From positions 33,225-49,522 of the forward strand of contig LUSA01000041.1 of NCBI GenBank assembly GCA_001629235.1: a stretch of DNA of 16,298 bases. Reading direction: 5' to 3'. Shown here piece by piece: positions 4,880-13,037 of the stretch. This DNA comes from Marine group II euryarchaeote REDSEA-S43_B8. Lineage in GTDB: Archaea; Thermoplasmatota; Poseidoniia; Poseidoniales; Thalassarchaeaceae. The notes beneath the pieces are model-generated. The model was given only the letters and a program-made list of their open reading frames with translations, made no database searches and had not been told where the DNA came from. Each line of letters opens with the position of its first letter. Position 1 is the stretch's first letter. The translations under genes were made by a program, and so were the position numbers.

Positions 4880-7203
4880 TCGCAACCCTCCGATGGACAT
4901 CTTGCCGAAAGGTGTACAACGACTCCTGAATCGTCCGCAGTTACCCATAAAGCCCGTTCTAGAGTAGAACTACCATTTGCTACAGACTCGACGAAAGACG
5001 AACCTCCGGCGTCAATCCAGTCTCCAATGCTTACTTCCCAGATTCCAGACTGTGGGGAGTCGCCATGCCACTCCAAAGACAGCCCAACCCTCTCCGATTC
5101 TCTGTTGAAAATATGGAAAGAATCTGCCTCAATCCTCTGATTGAGGCCAATCGCCGAGAGTCCTCCATTAGAACCTATCGAACCATTCCCGCTCAGATTC
5201 CCTTCAAGCCTGATCGAGGAGAAGTTGCCCATCTCTACTGACCAGTTCTCCCCAGTGTCCACTTGTGCCGCAATCTCGCTAGATGGGCAGAAAGGGGATC
5301 CTCTATCGGAGTGGGAGAGCATATCTCCGCTGGAAACGATGCCAGTAGGAATTTTCCATTGCCCATCCATAACCTGTATAGATGGCTCAGAGCCATCAAT
5401 TGAAATCAGCCATGGCCCCTCGGTCGAGTTCTCCCTCTCAAGGAAAACAACAGGGCCAAAGGATCTGCCCTGCGAATCAAAAGCCTCCGAGCTCTGAATC
5501 GCGCCACTGTTTCCTCTAAGGCACAACTCTTGGATTCCTGAAGTTAGATTACTCCCGTTAATAGTCTCCCAATAGGCTCCCTCGACGAAAATATCCCCTC
5601 CATCTCCAGCATCAAAATCAGTACAAATTATCGGTTTGTCAAATCCTCCAGAAAGACTCCAGAACGGGCCAATCAAACCCTGGCTAGAAAACTCATGAAG
5701 CAAGATCTCATGCTCTACCTCGAAGCCCGAGACTTCGACTAGTACCTTTAGCAGGTGATTCGAGAAATTCCCCTCTGGAGGGGTAATGGAGATATCTACG
5801 ACACTAGTCTCAGACTGCGTAACTCCATCGAATCGACAGGTGTCTTGAAAATCAGAACAATCGGTGCTGAGAACCCACTCCTGAGATCGGGACCCCTCAA
5901 TCCTCATCTGAAGCCATCCGGATACAGGCATCACCCCTTCCGGCTCCAAATTCAGCGAAATTACTTGCAACCCACCTCCGGAGAACTCTACCTCTTCTGG
6001 CCACTCTTCAGTAGAAATCCCCGCAATGTAGTCCTCCATCTCGTAGGAGGGAACAGATCCCGGCAGCCCCGCCAGGAGTATCACACTCGCTACAGCCACG
6101 AAGCGACTCTTGAACCTCTCATCTAACCCAGATTGTTCGTCAAGGACGATTGGCTGAGGGAGACTATCCGGATTGAAACGCTGCCATGCAGCCACGAAGG
6201 CAAGGAAAACCCATGGGGTCCATTTGGCTGTGGCGAAAACCACTACCATGAAGAAGAGCACAATTAGGAATACCGATGTCTGGGTACTCCCGCTCCTCAT
6301 TTCCGCTGGACCAATAATTGCATGGAGAAGCCTATCTCCTGGTAGGCCTGGTATGGGGAGCATCATTATCCAACCGATCAAGGAAAGTCCTACTCCAGAA
6401 ATACCGATTGGGTGTAACCATTGGAGACGAATTTCCAGATGTTCCCCCAACAAAGAATCGGCTAGATATCCAGAAATCAGACTAGTCTCGAAGATAGTGG
6501 GGGGTCCCGTTAGTTGGGGGGGGCTACTTGGAGTGAGAATTAGCCCGACTACTGTGAGAAAACTTCCAGCCGTAAACAGGACAAGTGGAACTGCCAACTC
6601 GATAGATCCCAACGCCCTTCTGGATGGAATTGGGACCATATCGAGCTTCCTCTGCCCAATCGCCCCAACAATTCCGAATGGCCACCATGTAGGAATTGGA
6701 AATACGATTGGGGCAATATGTCCTATTTCTATCCCGAATCTCCTTGCGATAAGAACCCTGCAATAGCTAGCTATGGATAGGGTAACTAATATTGGTAGTG
6801 TGAAGAAAATTAGCGAATTCATAATTTCGCCATTTCCCGATGAATTACTATCATATCCGTATTCAGAAACCCAATGTGATCCTGCCATGGTTAGGAAAAC
6901 TGACATGACTGCCCACATCAGCAAACTCTGGTAATTTCCCATCACATTGCTTCCTTGAGGAATCCTTGAGATGATCAGAACAGGGGGGTTCGTCTCTTCT
7001 AGTGATCCAACCAATCCCATTGTGTCAAGGTGTGAATTGAGTTCTTCCAGCTGTTTACTAACATCCTTCCCGTCTAAACCTCTGACCTCCCATGAATTGG
7101 GATAACTGCCCTCGTTACCTAGTTCGAAGAATCTAGAGGATATTACCTCGAGAAGTTCTCTGGTGCCCCAGGTCTCAGTGTCAATCAAAATCTCCTCTGG
7201 CAT
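4876..7203 (-). CDS. Degenerate site-2-protease-like membrane protein with large ectodomain
   Basis: From ATG 7203 (GGGAG eight bases upstream; a GTG at 7212 is the alternative) the protein is 775 aa. A soluble N-domain (1-90) leads into about seven hydrophobic segments (near 94-112, 129-152, 200-223, 265-285, 308-324, 326-340 and 366-382). The core follows archaeal and EGY-type M50 metalloproteases: IARRFGIEIG after the second helix, then PIPSRRALGSIELAVPL, then a LHPIGISGVGL...LPIPGLPGD segment. However, the expected HExxH falls on A145, S146 and R149, and the NxxP...DG motif on M280 and P288. All zinc ligands and the catalytic Glu are therefore missing. Residues about 385-775 look like a beta-rich exported domain with seven Cys and nine N-x-S/T sequons. 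The likely role is a scaffold or regulator rather than a protease. The family call is by eye, and the function is unknown. Confidence 0.8.
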   Translation of the reverse strand: MPEEILIDTETWGTRELLEVISSRFFELGNEGSYPNSWEVRGLDGKDVSKQLEELNSHLDTMGLVGSLEETNPPVLIISRIPQGSNVMGNYQSLLMWAVMSVFLTMAGSHWVSEYGYDSNSSGNGEIMNSLIFFTLPILVTLSIASYCRVLIARRFGIEIGHIAPIVFPIPTWWPFGIVGAIGQRKLDMVPIPSRRALGSIELAVPLVLFTAGSFLTVVGLILTPSSPPQLTGPPTIFETSLISGYLADSLLGEHLEIRLQWLHPIGISGVGLSLIGWIMMLPIPGLPGDRLLHAIIGPAEMRSGSTQTSVFLIVLFFMVVVFATAKWTPWVFLAFVAAWQRFNPDSLPQPIVLDEQSGLDERFKSRFVAVASVILLAGLPGSVPSYEMEDYIAGISTEEWPEEVEFSGGGLQVISLNLEPEGVMPVSGWLQMRIEGSRSQEWVLSTDCSDFQDTCRFDGVTQSETSVVDISITPPEGNFSNHLLKVLVEVSGFEVEHEILLHEFSSQGLIGPFWSLSGGFDKPIICTDFDAGDGGDIFVEGAYWETINGSNLTSGIQELCLRGNSGAIQSSEAFDSQGRSFGPVVFLERENSTEGPWLISIDGSEPSIQVMDGQWKIPTGIVSSGDMLSHSDRGSPFCPSSEIAAQVDTGENWSVEMGNFSSIRLEGNLSGNGSIGSNGGLSAIGLNQRIEADSFHIFNRESERVGLSLEWHGDSPQSGIWEVSIGDWIDAGGSSFVESVANGSSTLERALWVTADDSGVVVHLSARCPSEGCE
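4880..4891 (-). promoter_or_regulatory. Shine-Dalgarno site deciding the panE GTG start
   Basis: On the minus strand GGAGGG (4891-4886) is followed by six bases and the GTG at 4879. The site lies within the last codons of the upstream gene, whose TGA overlaps the GTG. It has the same sequence and spacing as the fibrillarin site. Confidence 0.65.
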
Positions 7204-7262
7204 GATGCTCACTCCCTGACCATCCCCGCGGGATGTCAGATTTTACCCCTGCTCTTTGATAA
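7204..7262 (-). promoter_or_regulatory. Intergenic region with hairpin between atpD and pseudoprotease gene
   Basis: The longest gap inside the minus-strand run is 59 bases. CATCCC (7221-7226), loop CGC and GGGATG (7230-7235) form a perfect six-pair stem. TGA/TCA outside can extend it to nine pairs with one bulged C (7217-7238). There is no T-run after it on the minus strand, so it is not a bacterial-style terminator. An AT-rich GGTAAAATC at about 7241-7249 could be a TATA-like element for a promoter of the downstream pair. It could equally be an attenuating or processing structure. Confidence 0.4.
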
Positions 7263-7880
7263 TCACTTGTTTTTGAAGCGCTTGAGGCGGAAAGTCTCCT
7301 CTCTCTCCATCTCTTCAAGCCTTAGTTGGATGAAAGTCTGAGCCTCTTTCATCTCAGGAATTACCTTGAACTCGAGAGCATTAACCCTTCTTTTAGTAGC
7401 TTCAATTTCTTCTAGAAGCCTCTTCAGAGTGGCCTCCATCTCAGCTGCCTTTACTACCTTCTCAACAAGTAGCGAGTAGGCGTCCGCCGCCTCGTCAATG
7501 TAGGGAGAACCTCCAACCATCCCCAGTCCCCTATCCTCGACCGATAGTTTGAGGTTCTGTCCCTCGACCTTTGGAACAACTACGCCCATTATATTCCTCT
7601 TTGAGACCTGCACTTCTGGATGCTTCGACGAGGCTATGGCTGCGCTCTTTACTGCCAATCCACCCTCTATCGATGAGGCTAGATTGATTGCTTGCAGTGC
7701 ATCTCTGTATGTCCCCACTAGTCCCTCTCTGGCCTCGATCATTTCTGAGAGCAGAGTTCTGAATTCGTGGAATAGGCCATCCCTCTTCATCTTCAGAAGG
7801 TTGTATCCCGTGGAGGTCTGCTTTATCCTGCGCTTCAGGTTGATAAGCTCGGACCTGGTAGGCTTGATGTCTAGGGCCAT
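7263..7880 (-). CDS. atpD: A-type ATP synthase subunit D (central rotor stalk)
   Basis: Subunit D forms the long coiled-coil shaft that turns inside the A3B3 head and couples catalysis to the c-ring. The 205 aa protein starts with the family signature PTRSELINLKRRIKQTSTGYNLLKMKRDGL. A central globular part follows (about 85-125), then a long C-terminal helix (from about 130, rich in E, K, R and L) ending in RLKRFKNK. Length is normal. ATG 7880 has AAGGAG eight bases upstream and lies 21 bases after the atpB stop. It is the last canonical gene of the ATPase operon. Confidence 0.96.
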   Translation of the reverse strand: MALDIKPTRSELINLKRRIKQTSTGYNLLKMKRDGLFHEFRTLLSEMIEAREGLVGTYRDALQAINLASSIEGGLAVKSAAIASSKHPEVQVSKRNIMGVVVPKVEGQNLKLSVEDRGLGMVGGSPYIDEAADAYSLLVEKVVKAAEMEATLKRLLEEIEATKRRVNALEFKVIPEMKEAQTFIQLRLEEMEREETFRLKRFKNK

Positions 7881-7901
7881 TCACTCAACTCCTTACTTCG
7901 G

Positions 7902-9296
7902 TTACTCTTCTTCTCCCTTCTTTTCACCGGGATGGTACTTATCGATCCACTTCTGATCCAGTCTTACAAGGAACTTTGTGTCGATGTTTGACAGTAGGTT
8001 CCAAGCTAGGTCTAGAGTTCCCTCGTCTATCGATCTGTCCTCGTCTCTGCTCTGCCTGAGGAACTTATCTTCGAAGATATCTGCGAACTTGAGAAGTTGA
8101 AGATCCCTCTCGTTTAGAGCATCCTCTCCGACAATTGCTACCAGCCCTCTCAATTCCTTTCCTTGAGCGTAGGCTGCGTAGAGCTGGTCAGATACTGACT
8201 TGTGATCCTCTCTGGTTTTACCAGGCCCTATCCCTGCATTCATCAATCTGCTTAGAGATGGAAGAACGTTGATGGGGGGGTAGATTCCTTTCTGATGAAG
8301 CTCCCTAGAGATGACTATCTGGCCCTCTGTGATGTATCCGGAGAGATCTGGAATCGGGTGAGTGATATCGTCACCAGGCATAGTTAGGATAGGGAACTGC
8401 GTGATTGAACCCTTCTTCCCTTTGACCAGTCCCGCTCTCTCGTAAAGCATCGCCAGATCCGTGTACATGTAACCTGGGTAACCCCTCCTTCCAGGAACTT
8501 CTTCTCTAGCAGCCCCGATTTGCCTCAATGATTCACAGTAGTTTGTCATATCCGTGTATATCACCAGCACGTGATAGTCATGTTCGAATGCTAGGTACTC
8601 AGCAGCGGTGAGTGCCAGACGAGGAGTGATCAGCCTCTCGACTGCCGGATCGTCAGCCAGGTTTACGAATAGCGCCGCATTCTCGAGTGCCCCAGTCCTC
8701 TCTAGGTCGTGTACGAAGAAGTTGTACTCTTCTGCGGTAATTCCCATTGCGCAGAAAACTACGACGAAGTCATCGTCGCTACCAACTAGTTTGGCTTGTC
8801 TTGCGATTTGCAAAGCGATGTCGTTGTGAGGCAGTCCGCTTGCACTGAAGATCGGAAGTTTCTGACCTCTGACAAGAGATGTACAAGCGTCAATCGCTGA
8901 AATTCCTGTCTGTATGAATGACTCCGGACTCTGCCTCGAATAGGGATTTATTGCGGCCCCGATAATGTCGGCCATATCATCAGCAACGATTTCTGGGCCC
9001 CCATCTCTGGGCCTCCCAGCACCATCTAGAATCCTACCAATCAGTCCCTTGCTCACGGGGAGCTTGAATACATCACCAAGGAACTTAACACCTGTCTGCC
9101 TGTCCACAGATGCAGTACCTTCGAAGACCTGTACAATGACTTGGTCATCGGATGTGTCTAGAACCTGTCCGTTTTTGATTGATCCATCACTGAGCCTCAG
9201 TTGTACAATCTCGTTATACGAAACAGGCTCGGTTTTGTTTAGGAACACAAGAGGCCCCTTTACGTCTGTAATTGTTCTGTACTCTTTTCCACTCAT
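7902..9296 (-). CDS. atpB: A-type ATP synthase subunit B (regulatory head subunit)
   Basis: Subunit B alternates with A in the catalytic hexamer, binds nucleotide at the interface and does not hydrolyse it. The 464 aa protein has the N-terminal beta-barrel (1-75). In place of a Walker A loop it has SASGLPHND (151-159), the degenerate form typical of B subunits. [34 protein letters not shown] and an ATP-synthase signature region ([12 protein letters not shown]) follow. The C-terminus ends [12 protein letters not shown]. The ATG at 9296 follows atpA through a TGAGGTG-N5-ATG junction, which may help hold the 3:3 ratio with subunit A. A seven-base G run (8274-8280 on the plus strand) encodes Pro-Pro without breaking the frame. 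Confidence 0.97.
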   Translation of the reverse strand: MSGKEYRTITDVKGPLVFLNKTEPVSYNEIVQLRLSDGSIKNGQVLDTSDDQVIVQVFEGTASVDRQTGVKFLGDVFKLPVSKGLIGRILDGAGRPRDGGPEIVADDMADIIGAAINPYSRQSPESFIQTGISAIDACTSLVRGQKLPIFSASGLPHNDIALQIARQAKLVGSDDDFVVVFCAMGITAEEYNFFVHDLERTGALENAALFVNLADDPAVERLITPRLALTAAEYLAFEHDYHVLVIYTDMTNYCESLRQIGAAREEVPGRRGYPGYMYTDLAMLYERAGLVKGKKGSITQFPILTMPGDDITHPIPDLSGYITEGQIVISRELHQKGIYPPINVLPSLSRLMNAGIGPGKTREDHKSVSDQLYAAYAQGKELRGLVAIVGEDALNERDLQLLKFADIFEDKFLRQSRDEDRSIDEGTLDLAWNLLSNIDTKFLVRLDQKWIDKYHPGEKKGEEE

Positions 9297-9308
9297 ATTA
9301 TCACCTCA
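9294..9308 (-). promoter_or_regulatory. Fused stop/Shine-Dalgarno/start junction atpA-atpB
   Basis: The minus strand reads TGAGGTGATAATATG. The atpA stop TGA is the first part of a GAGGTGAT site matching the archaeal 16S 3' end, and the atpB ATG follows five bases after TGAGGTG. The layout suits termination-reinitiation coupling. Confidence 0.8.
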
Positions 9309-11048
9309 GTTTTCCTCCATGCTAGCAGCAATCTGCTTGCTCATCTCCGCAACCAGGCCCTCTATTCTACCGTCATAACCTTCTTCGAATCTCCCTCTCA
9401 TCAGGTCGGTCCTAGCAGGAACGTTAACCACGTCTTCGAGTTGTGCGCCTCCAGCAATTGCCTTCTTCCCTTCTTCTTGGAAGTTCAGTATTGCTTTAGC
9501 CATGTCATATTGTAGCTTCAGATCGCTGTACGTATCCACATCATGGAAGGCGTTCTGCTGAAGGAAGAACTCCCTAATCATCCTCGCAACTTCTAGTGTC
9601 AGTTGCTGATCTATTGGTAGGGCATCGGACCCTACAAGCTGGACAATCTCTTGCAATTCAGCTTCGATTTGGAGTAGAGTGCTTATCTCGGTCCTAACCT
9701 CAGGGAAGTCGGTTGCAATGTTGTCCCTATACCATTGGTCCAGGGCTTGTGGGTACAAGCTGTAGGAACTAAGCCAGTTTATCGCAGGGAAGTGCCGTTG
9801 CCTGGCAAGCCCAGCGTCCAGTCCCCAGAACACCTTGACAATCCTGAGAGTTCCTTGGCTGACTGGCTCTGAGATGTCCCCACCTGGGGGGGAAACAGCT
9901 CCGATTACCGACACTGAACCATCCTCTCCGGACAATGTCTCAACCCTTCCCGCTCTCTCGTAAAACTCAGCCAGTCTACTTGAGAGGTATGCTGGATAAC
10001 CCTCCTCTCCTGGCATCTCCTCAAGCCTCGATGAAATCTCTCTCATAGCCTCAGCCCACCTACTAGTCGAGTCAGCCATTAGAGCCACGTTGTAACCCAT
10101 ATCTCGGAAGTACTCTGCGATAGTCACTCCCGTGTAAACGGATGCCTCCCTTGCTGCGACTGGCATGTTCGAAGTATTTGCAATCATCACAGTTCTGTTC
10201 ATCAGAGGCTTGTTCGTATTGGGATCAATTAGGTGAGGGAACTCGTCGAGGACCTCGGTCATTTCATTTCCGCGTTCCCCACATCCGATGTACACCACTA
10301 TCTGAGCGTCGGACCACTTTGCGAGTTGCTGTTGTGTGACGGTCTTTCCGGACCCGAAAGGCCCAGGGATTCCTGCAGTCCCACCCTTGGCAAGGGGGAA
10401 GAGGAAGTCCAGTATTCTCTGTCCCGTCATGAGGGGTACGTCAGGCGCGTATTTCTGTACGAATGGTCGAGGGTGCCTTACTGGCCACTCCTGCATCATC
10501 GCTATTTCAGACCCATCTTCCAGCTTGCATACCGTCTGGGTGATATTGAACGAACCGGACTCAATGGTTTTCACGACTCCCTCCTTTCCGGGCGGTACCA
10601 TGACTCTGTGTTCAATAGTCTCAGTTTCTTGGACTGTACCTATCACATGTCCTGCCGATAACTCGTCTCCTACTTTGACCGTGGGAACGAACTCCCATTC
10701 CTTAGTCAGGTCGAGTCCGTCCGCATCGACACCTCTGGTGATGAAAACGCCCATTGTCTCCTCTAGTTTGGGAAGAGGCCTCTGAATCCCATCGTATATC
10801 TGGGTCAATAGTCCCGGTCCTAGTTGTACTGACAGAGTCTGCCCAGTCCTGATAACAGGCTCTCCCGGTTCAATCCCTGATGTCTCTTCGTAGACTTGGA
10901 TTACCGATTGTTCTCCGTGTAGCTCAATTACTTCTCCCATCAATCCTTCATTCCCGACTCGCACAACCTCATACATCCTCGGGGCAATGCCCGTGGCGGT
11001 CACAACTGGTCCGGAAATCCGGTATATCACTCCATTTTCTGTACTCAT
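9306..11048 (-). CDS. atpA: A-type ATP synthase subunit A (catalytic)
   Basis: This is the catalytic subunit of the A3B3 head, which makes or hydrolyses ATP as subunit D rotates. The 580 aa protein has the family length and order. It comprises the N-terminal barrel; the A-specific non-homologous bulge (about 110-195, including VPPGKEGVV and the [15 protein letters not shown] boundary); the Walker A loop GPFGSGKT (229-236); the [12 protein letters not shown] strand; [34 protein letters not shown]; and [26 protein letters not shown]. The P-loop is uninterrupted, so there is no intein, although inteins are known at this site in some archaea. The ATG at 11048 is 27 bases after atpF. GGAAGTG stands upstream, separated from it by a run of seven A. 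Confidence 0.98.
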   Translation of the reverse strand: MSTENGVIYRISGPVVTATGIAPRMYEVVRVGNEGLMGEVIELHGEQSVIQVYEETSGIEPGEPVIRTGQTLSVQLGPGLLTQIYDGIQRPLPKLEETMGVFITRGVDADGLDLTKEWEFVPTVKVGDELSAGHVIGTVQETETIEHRVMVPPGKEGVVKTIESGSFNITQTVCKLEDGSEIAMMQEWPVRHPRPFVQKYAPDVPLMTGQRILDFLFPLAKGGTAGIPGPFGSGKTVTQQQLAKWSDAQIVVYIGCGERGNEMTEVLDEFPHLIDPNTNKPLMNRTVMIANTSNMPVAAREASVYTGVTIAEYFRDMGYNVALMADSTSRWAEAMREISSRLEEMPGEEGYPAYLSSRLAEFYERAGRVETLSGEDGSVSVIGAVSPPGGDISEPVSQGTLRIVKVFWGLDAGLARQRHFPAINWLSSYSLYPQALDQWYRDNIATDFPEVRTEISTLLQIEAELQEIVQLVGSDALPIDQQLTLEVARMIREFFLQQNAFHDVDTYSDLKLQYDMAKAILNFQEEGKKAIAGGAQLEDVVNVPARTDLMRGRFEEGYDGRIEGLVAEMSKQIAASMEEN

Positions 11049-11075
11049 TTTTTTTCACTTCCATTATTTTTGAAT

Positions 11076-11375
11076 CTATTTCCAAAGGTCAACACCGAGT
11101 GCCGATTTGATGGACTCTCGGAGTGTGTTATCCTCCTCGGTCCCTATGCCCAGAACTGTGGGCGTCACGCTTTCCGATAGCTGCACTCTTAGCCTCTCGG
11201 GAAGCCTCACTAGATCGAAGTTGTCAACCACGACAACTCCGATTTCCTCTTGACCCAAAAGATCACGAAGAAGCTCCGCAAGCTCCTCGTCATCCGATGG
11301 ATTGTACAGATTTTTTACACCTGCAAGCTGGAACCCTAGTGTAAATTCCAACTGTCCTACCACTGCAATCTCCAT
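11076..11375 (-). CDS. atpF: A-type ATP synthase subunit F
   Basis: Subunit F is a small central-stalk protein bound to D at the lower end of the rotor. The 99 aa protein begins MEIAVVGQLEFTLGFQLAGV, the standard start of the family. An alternating Rossmann-like pattern follows (EEIGVVVVDNFDLVRLP) and a C-terminal helix (DNTLRESIKSALGVDLWK), which in homologues contacts the head. Length is typical. The ATG at 11375 follows atpC in a TGAGGTG-N5-ATG junction, and atpA lies 27 bases downstream. Confidence 0.95.
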   Translation of the reverse strand: MEIAVVGQLEFTLGFQLAGVKNLYNPSDDEELAELLRDLLGQEEIGVVVVDNFDLVRLPERLRVQLSESVTPTVLGIGTEEDNTLRESIKSALGVDLWK

Positions 11376-11387
11376 TTTTTCACCTCA
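11373..11387 (-). promoter_or_regulatory. Fused stop/Shine-Dalgarno/start junction atpC-atpF
   Basis: The minus strand reads TGAGGTGAAAAAATG. The atpC stop TGA merges with a GAGGTG site and the atpF ATG follows after five A residues. It has the same design and spacing as the atpA-atpB and atpE-atpC junctions. Confidence 0.8.
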
Positions 11388-12437
11388 GTAGTCCATGTGT
11401 GCCTCTAGCACTTCTTTGGGAAGTCCCACAGCTTTCCCGCGCACTAGTAATCGAAGATTTCTGACTTCTAGCGCTTTCTTCTCGATGTAGTGAATTATGG
11501 GGAACGCCGAAATCGGACTTAGATGCGAAAATCTCCTTAGAACCGCATGTCTCTGATGGGAGAGAAGCTCCGCGTACGGATCCAGGCTGCCAAGTCTTTC
11601 CGAATCTGCCCTGGCCTCATCAAAACCAGTGTCATCAAAAGAGCTACTCCTACGAAGTACATCGATTAATTCTTCATCGGTCTCTGTCATACAGGCTTGC
11701 TTCATTGTGGCAGCGTCAATCTTCCCACCAGGAATTATCATTGCCTGCCGCTGTTCTGAAGTCATCCCCATGCGTATCGATCTGAACTCATTGATAACGT
11801 TCCGATGATCGATCTCCATTCTCAGATACTTCAGTAGCTGGGGGCTTCCTTCCTTGTCCTTTACAGCCCTCAGCGCATCAGCGAAATATTGCATGTCTAA
11901 CGCGTTTTCCATTACCTCAAGAGTCGACTCCGCATCGAGCTTGGCTAGAGTTTGTCCCCATGGAGTTCCCGCCATAGCCTCGACCGCCTCATCAAGGCCC
12001 TCCGTATTCTTCACGATGGTCAACCACGTTGCGTTTCGAGGATTCTCAGAGGGCAATATCTGACTTTCTATCATCTCGTCGGACGCACCTCCATTGACAG
12101 CTCTCAGAACCGTCTTAGCCTTCTCGTAGTCGAATCTTTCAACATATATCGCAACAATAGACTTCAGTTTGCCTTGGCAGAATCTTAGTACCTCTGCGAG
12201 GTCATTGTCTAGATTGTGGAAAAGAGCGGCTTCTACAGCGTCGGCCCCGCTCATTCTGGACGCATACAGGTCCATTTCCGTTCTATACCCCATCTCCCCT
12301 ATGCTTGCGCCGATTGAGTCGGTTCCTTGTTGTACTAACTGCCGCATTCTAGTCTGATCGATTAGGGACGCCTTTCGTGCCTTGGCTCTGGCAGATGCGT
12401 TATACACATTCGATCTGCCACTTTGCGCCCTGACCAT
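11385..12437 (-). CDS. atpC: A-type ATP synthase subunit C (AC39-like)
   Basis: Subunit C is the funnel-shaped protein (d/AC39 type) that joins the central stalk to the c-ring. The 350 aa protein is almost entirely helical and has no membrane segment, as expected. Family-like segments include YRTEMDLYASRMSGADAVEAAL, KSIVAIYVERFDYEKAKTVLRA and YLRMEIDHRNVINEFRSIRMGM. The C-terminal part includes HLSPISAFPIIHYIEKKALEVRNLRLLVRGKAVGLP, the best conserved stretch of the family. The first 20 residues are basic and probably unstructured. The ATG at 12437 is joined to the atpE stop in a TGAGGTG-N5-ATG junction. Confidence 0.96.
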   Translation of the reverse strand: MVRAQSGRSNVYNASARAKARKASLIDQTRMRQLVQQGTDSIGASIGEMGYRTEMDLYASRMSGADAVEAALFHNLDNDLAEVLRFCQGKLKSIVAIYVERFDYEKAKTVLRAVNGGASDEMIESQILPSENPRNATWLTIVKNTEGLDEAVEAMAGTPWGQTLAKLDAESTLEVMENALDMQYFADALRAVKDKEGSPQLLKYLRMEIDHRNVINEFRSIRMGMTSEQRQAMIIPGGKIDAATMKQACMTETDEELIDVLRRSSSFDDTGFDEARADSERLGSLDPYAELLSHQRHAVLRRFSHLSPISAFPIIHYIEKKALEVRNLRLLVRGKAVGLPKEVLEAHMDY

Positions 12438-12449
12438 TTAACCACCTCA
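12435..12449 (-). promoter_or_regulatory. Fused stop/Shine-Dalgarno/start junction atpE-atpC
   Basis: The minus strand reads TGAGGTGGTTAAATG. The atpE stop TGA forms the front of the GAGGTGG site, and the atpC ATG follows five bases after TGAGGTG. Confidence 0.8.
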
Positions 12450-13004
12450 CTCGTTGAAAAGTATCCCGTTTATCTCGCCCAGAGTATTTTTCCATGCCTC
12501 TTCTAGCATCATATCGAATCTGAAGTCCAGCATAGTTGAACCGTCCTTAGATTCGAGAACGAATCCCCCCAGTCCCTCTATGTCTTCTCCCATCTTGAAC
12601 CCGCTTTTGGAAAGTGCAGCCCTGTCTGTTTTGACAGGTCTCATCACCACATCTGCTTTGGTGTCAGATGCCTCTTTTACGAGGGAGTCCAGTATCTTCT
12701 TCCTGCCAGCCAACTTAGGTGAGCTAACCTCTTCCTTGGCCGCTTCCCAGGTAAATTCTAACTCCTCCCTTCTAGCAATGAGGGCCCTTTTTTGGTTCGC
12801 TTGCCTAGCCGAGGCAACTACCTCGACGGAGATTTGCTCACTTTCTCTTTCTGCCTTGGAAGATGCCATCGAGGAAGTTTGAGTAGCCTCACTTCTAGCT
12901 TCTTCTTCAATCCTCTTTGCTTCCGCTCTCGCCTCGTCTAGAATCGACTCCGCTTCCTCCTTTGCTTGTTTAGTGATCTCGGCTGCAAGTGTTTCAAGCG
13001 ACAT
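12447..13004 (-). CDS. atpE: A-type ATP synthase subunit E (peripheral stalk)
   Basis: Subunit E pairs with H to form the peripheral stalks that hold the head still against the rotor. The 185 aa protein has a long charged N-terminal coiled coil (about 1-95, with repeated EEA/EAR/AKR patterns such as ESILDEARAEAKRIEEEARSEA). A globular C-terminal part includes VVMRPVKTDRAAL, GGFVLESKDGSTMLDFRFDMMLEEAW, the usual E-subunit head. Length is normal. The ATG at 13004 has a strong AGGAGG eight bases upstream and lies 33 bases after atpK. Confidence 0.95.
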   Translation of the reverse strand: MSLETLAAEITKQAKEEAESILDEARAEAKRIEEEARSEATQTSSMASSKAERESEQISVEVVASARQANQKRALIARREELEFTWEAAKEEVSSPKLAGRKKILDSLVKEASDTKADVVMRPVKTDRAALSKSGFKMGEDIEGLGGFVLESKDGSTMLDFRFDMMLEEAWKNTLGEINGILFNE

Positions 13005-13037
13005 GTAACTATCCTCCTGTTTTCTCTTTCCGTCTTC

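Noticed and set aside
4554..4967. Long plus-strand frame opposite panE
   Set aside because: It lies antisense to a clear ketopantoate reductase, its translation is Ser/Pro-rich and resembles no family, and it has no SD. It is a shadow frame.
6516..6523. Eight-base G run suggesting a frameshift error in the pseudoprotease gene
   Set aside because: The frame stays open and the helices on both sides keep S2P-like order, so no shift is needed.
7217..7238. Hairpin as an intrinsic terminator of the ATPase operon
   Set aside because: No U-rich tract follows on the minus strand, and archaeal termination relies mainly on T-runs.
8274..8280. Seven-base G run suggesting a frameshift in atpB
   Set aside because: It encodes Pro-Pro within GIYPPINVL, a conserved stretch, in the correct frame.
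10320..10370. Intein at the AtpA P-loop
   Set aside because: The sequence [12 protein letters not shown] is continuous and the protein has normal length.
10233..10785. Overlapping plus-strand frames opposite atpA
   Set aside because: The opposite strand encodes the P-loop ATPase subunit throughout, and the translated products have low-complexity composition without domains.
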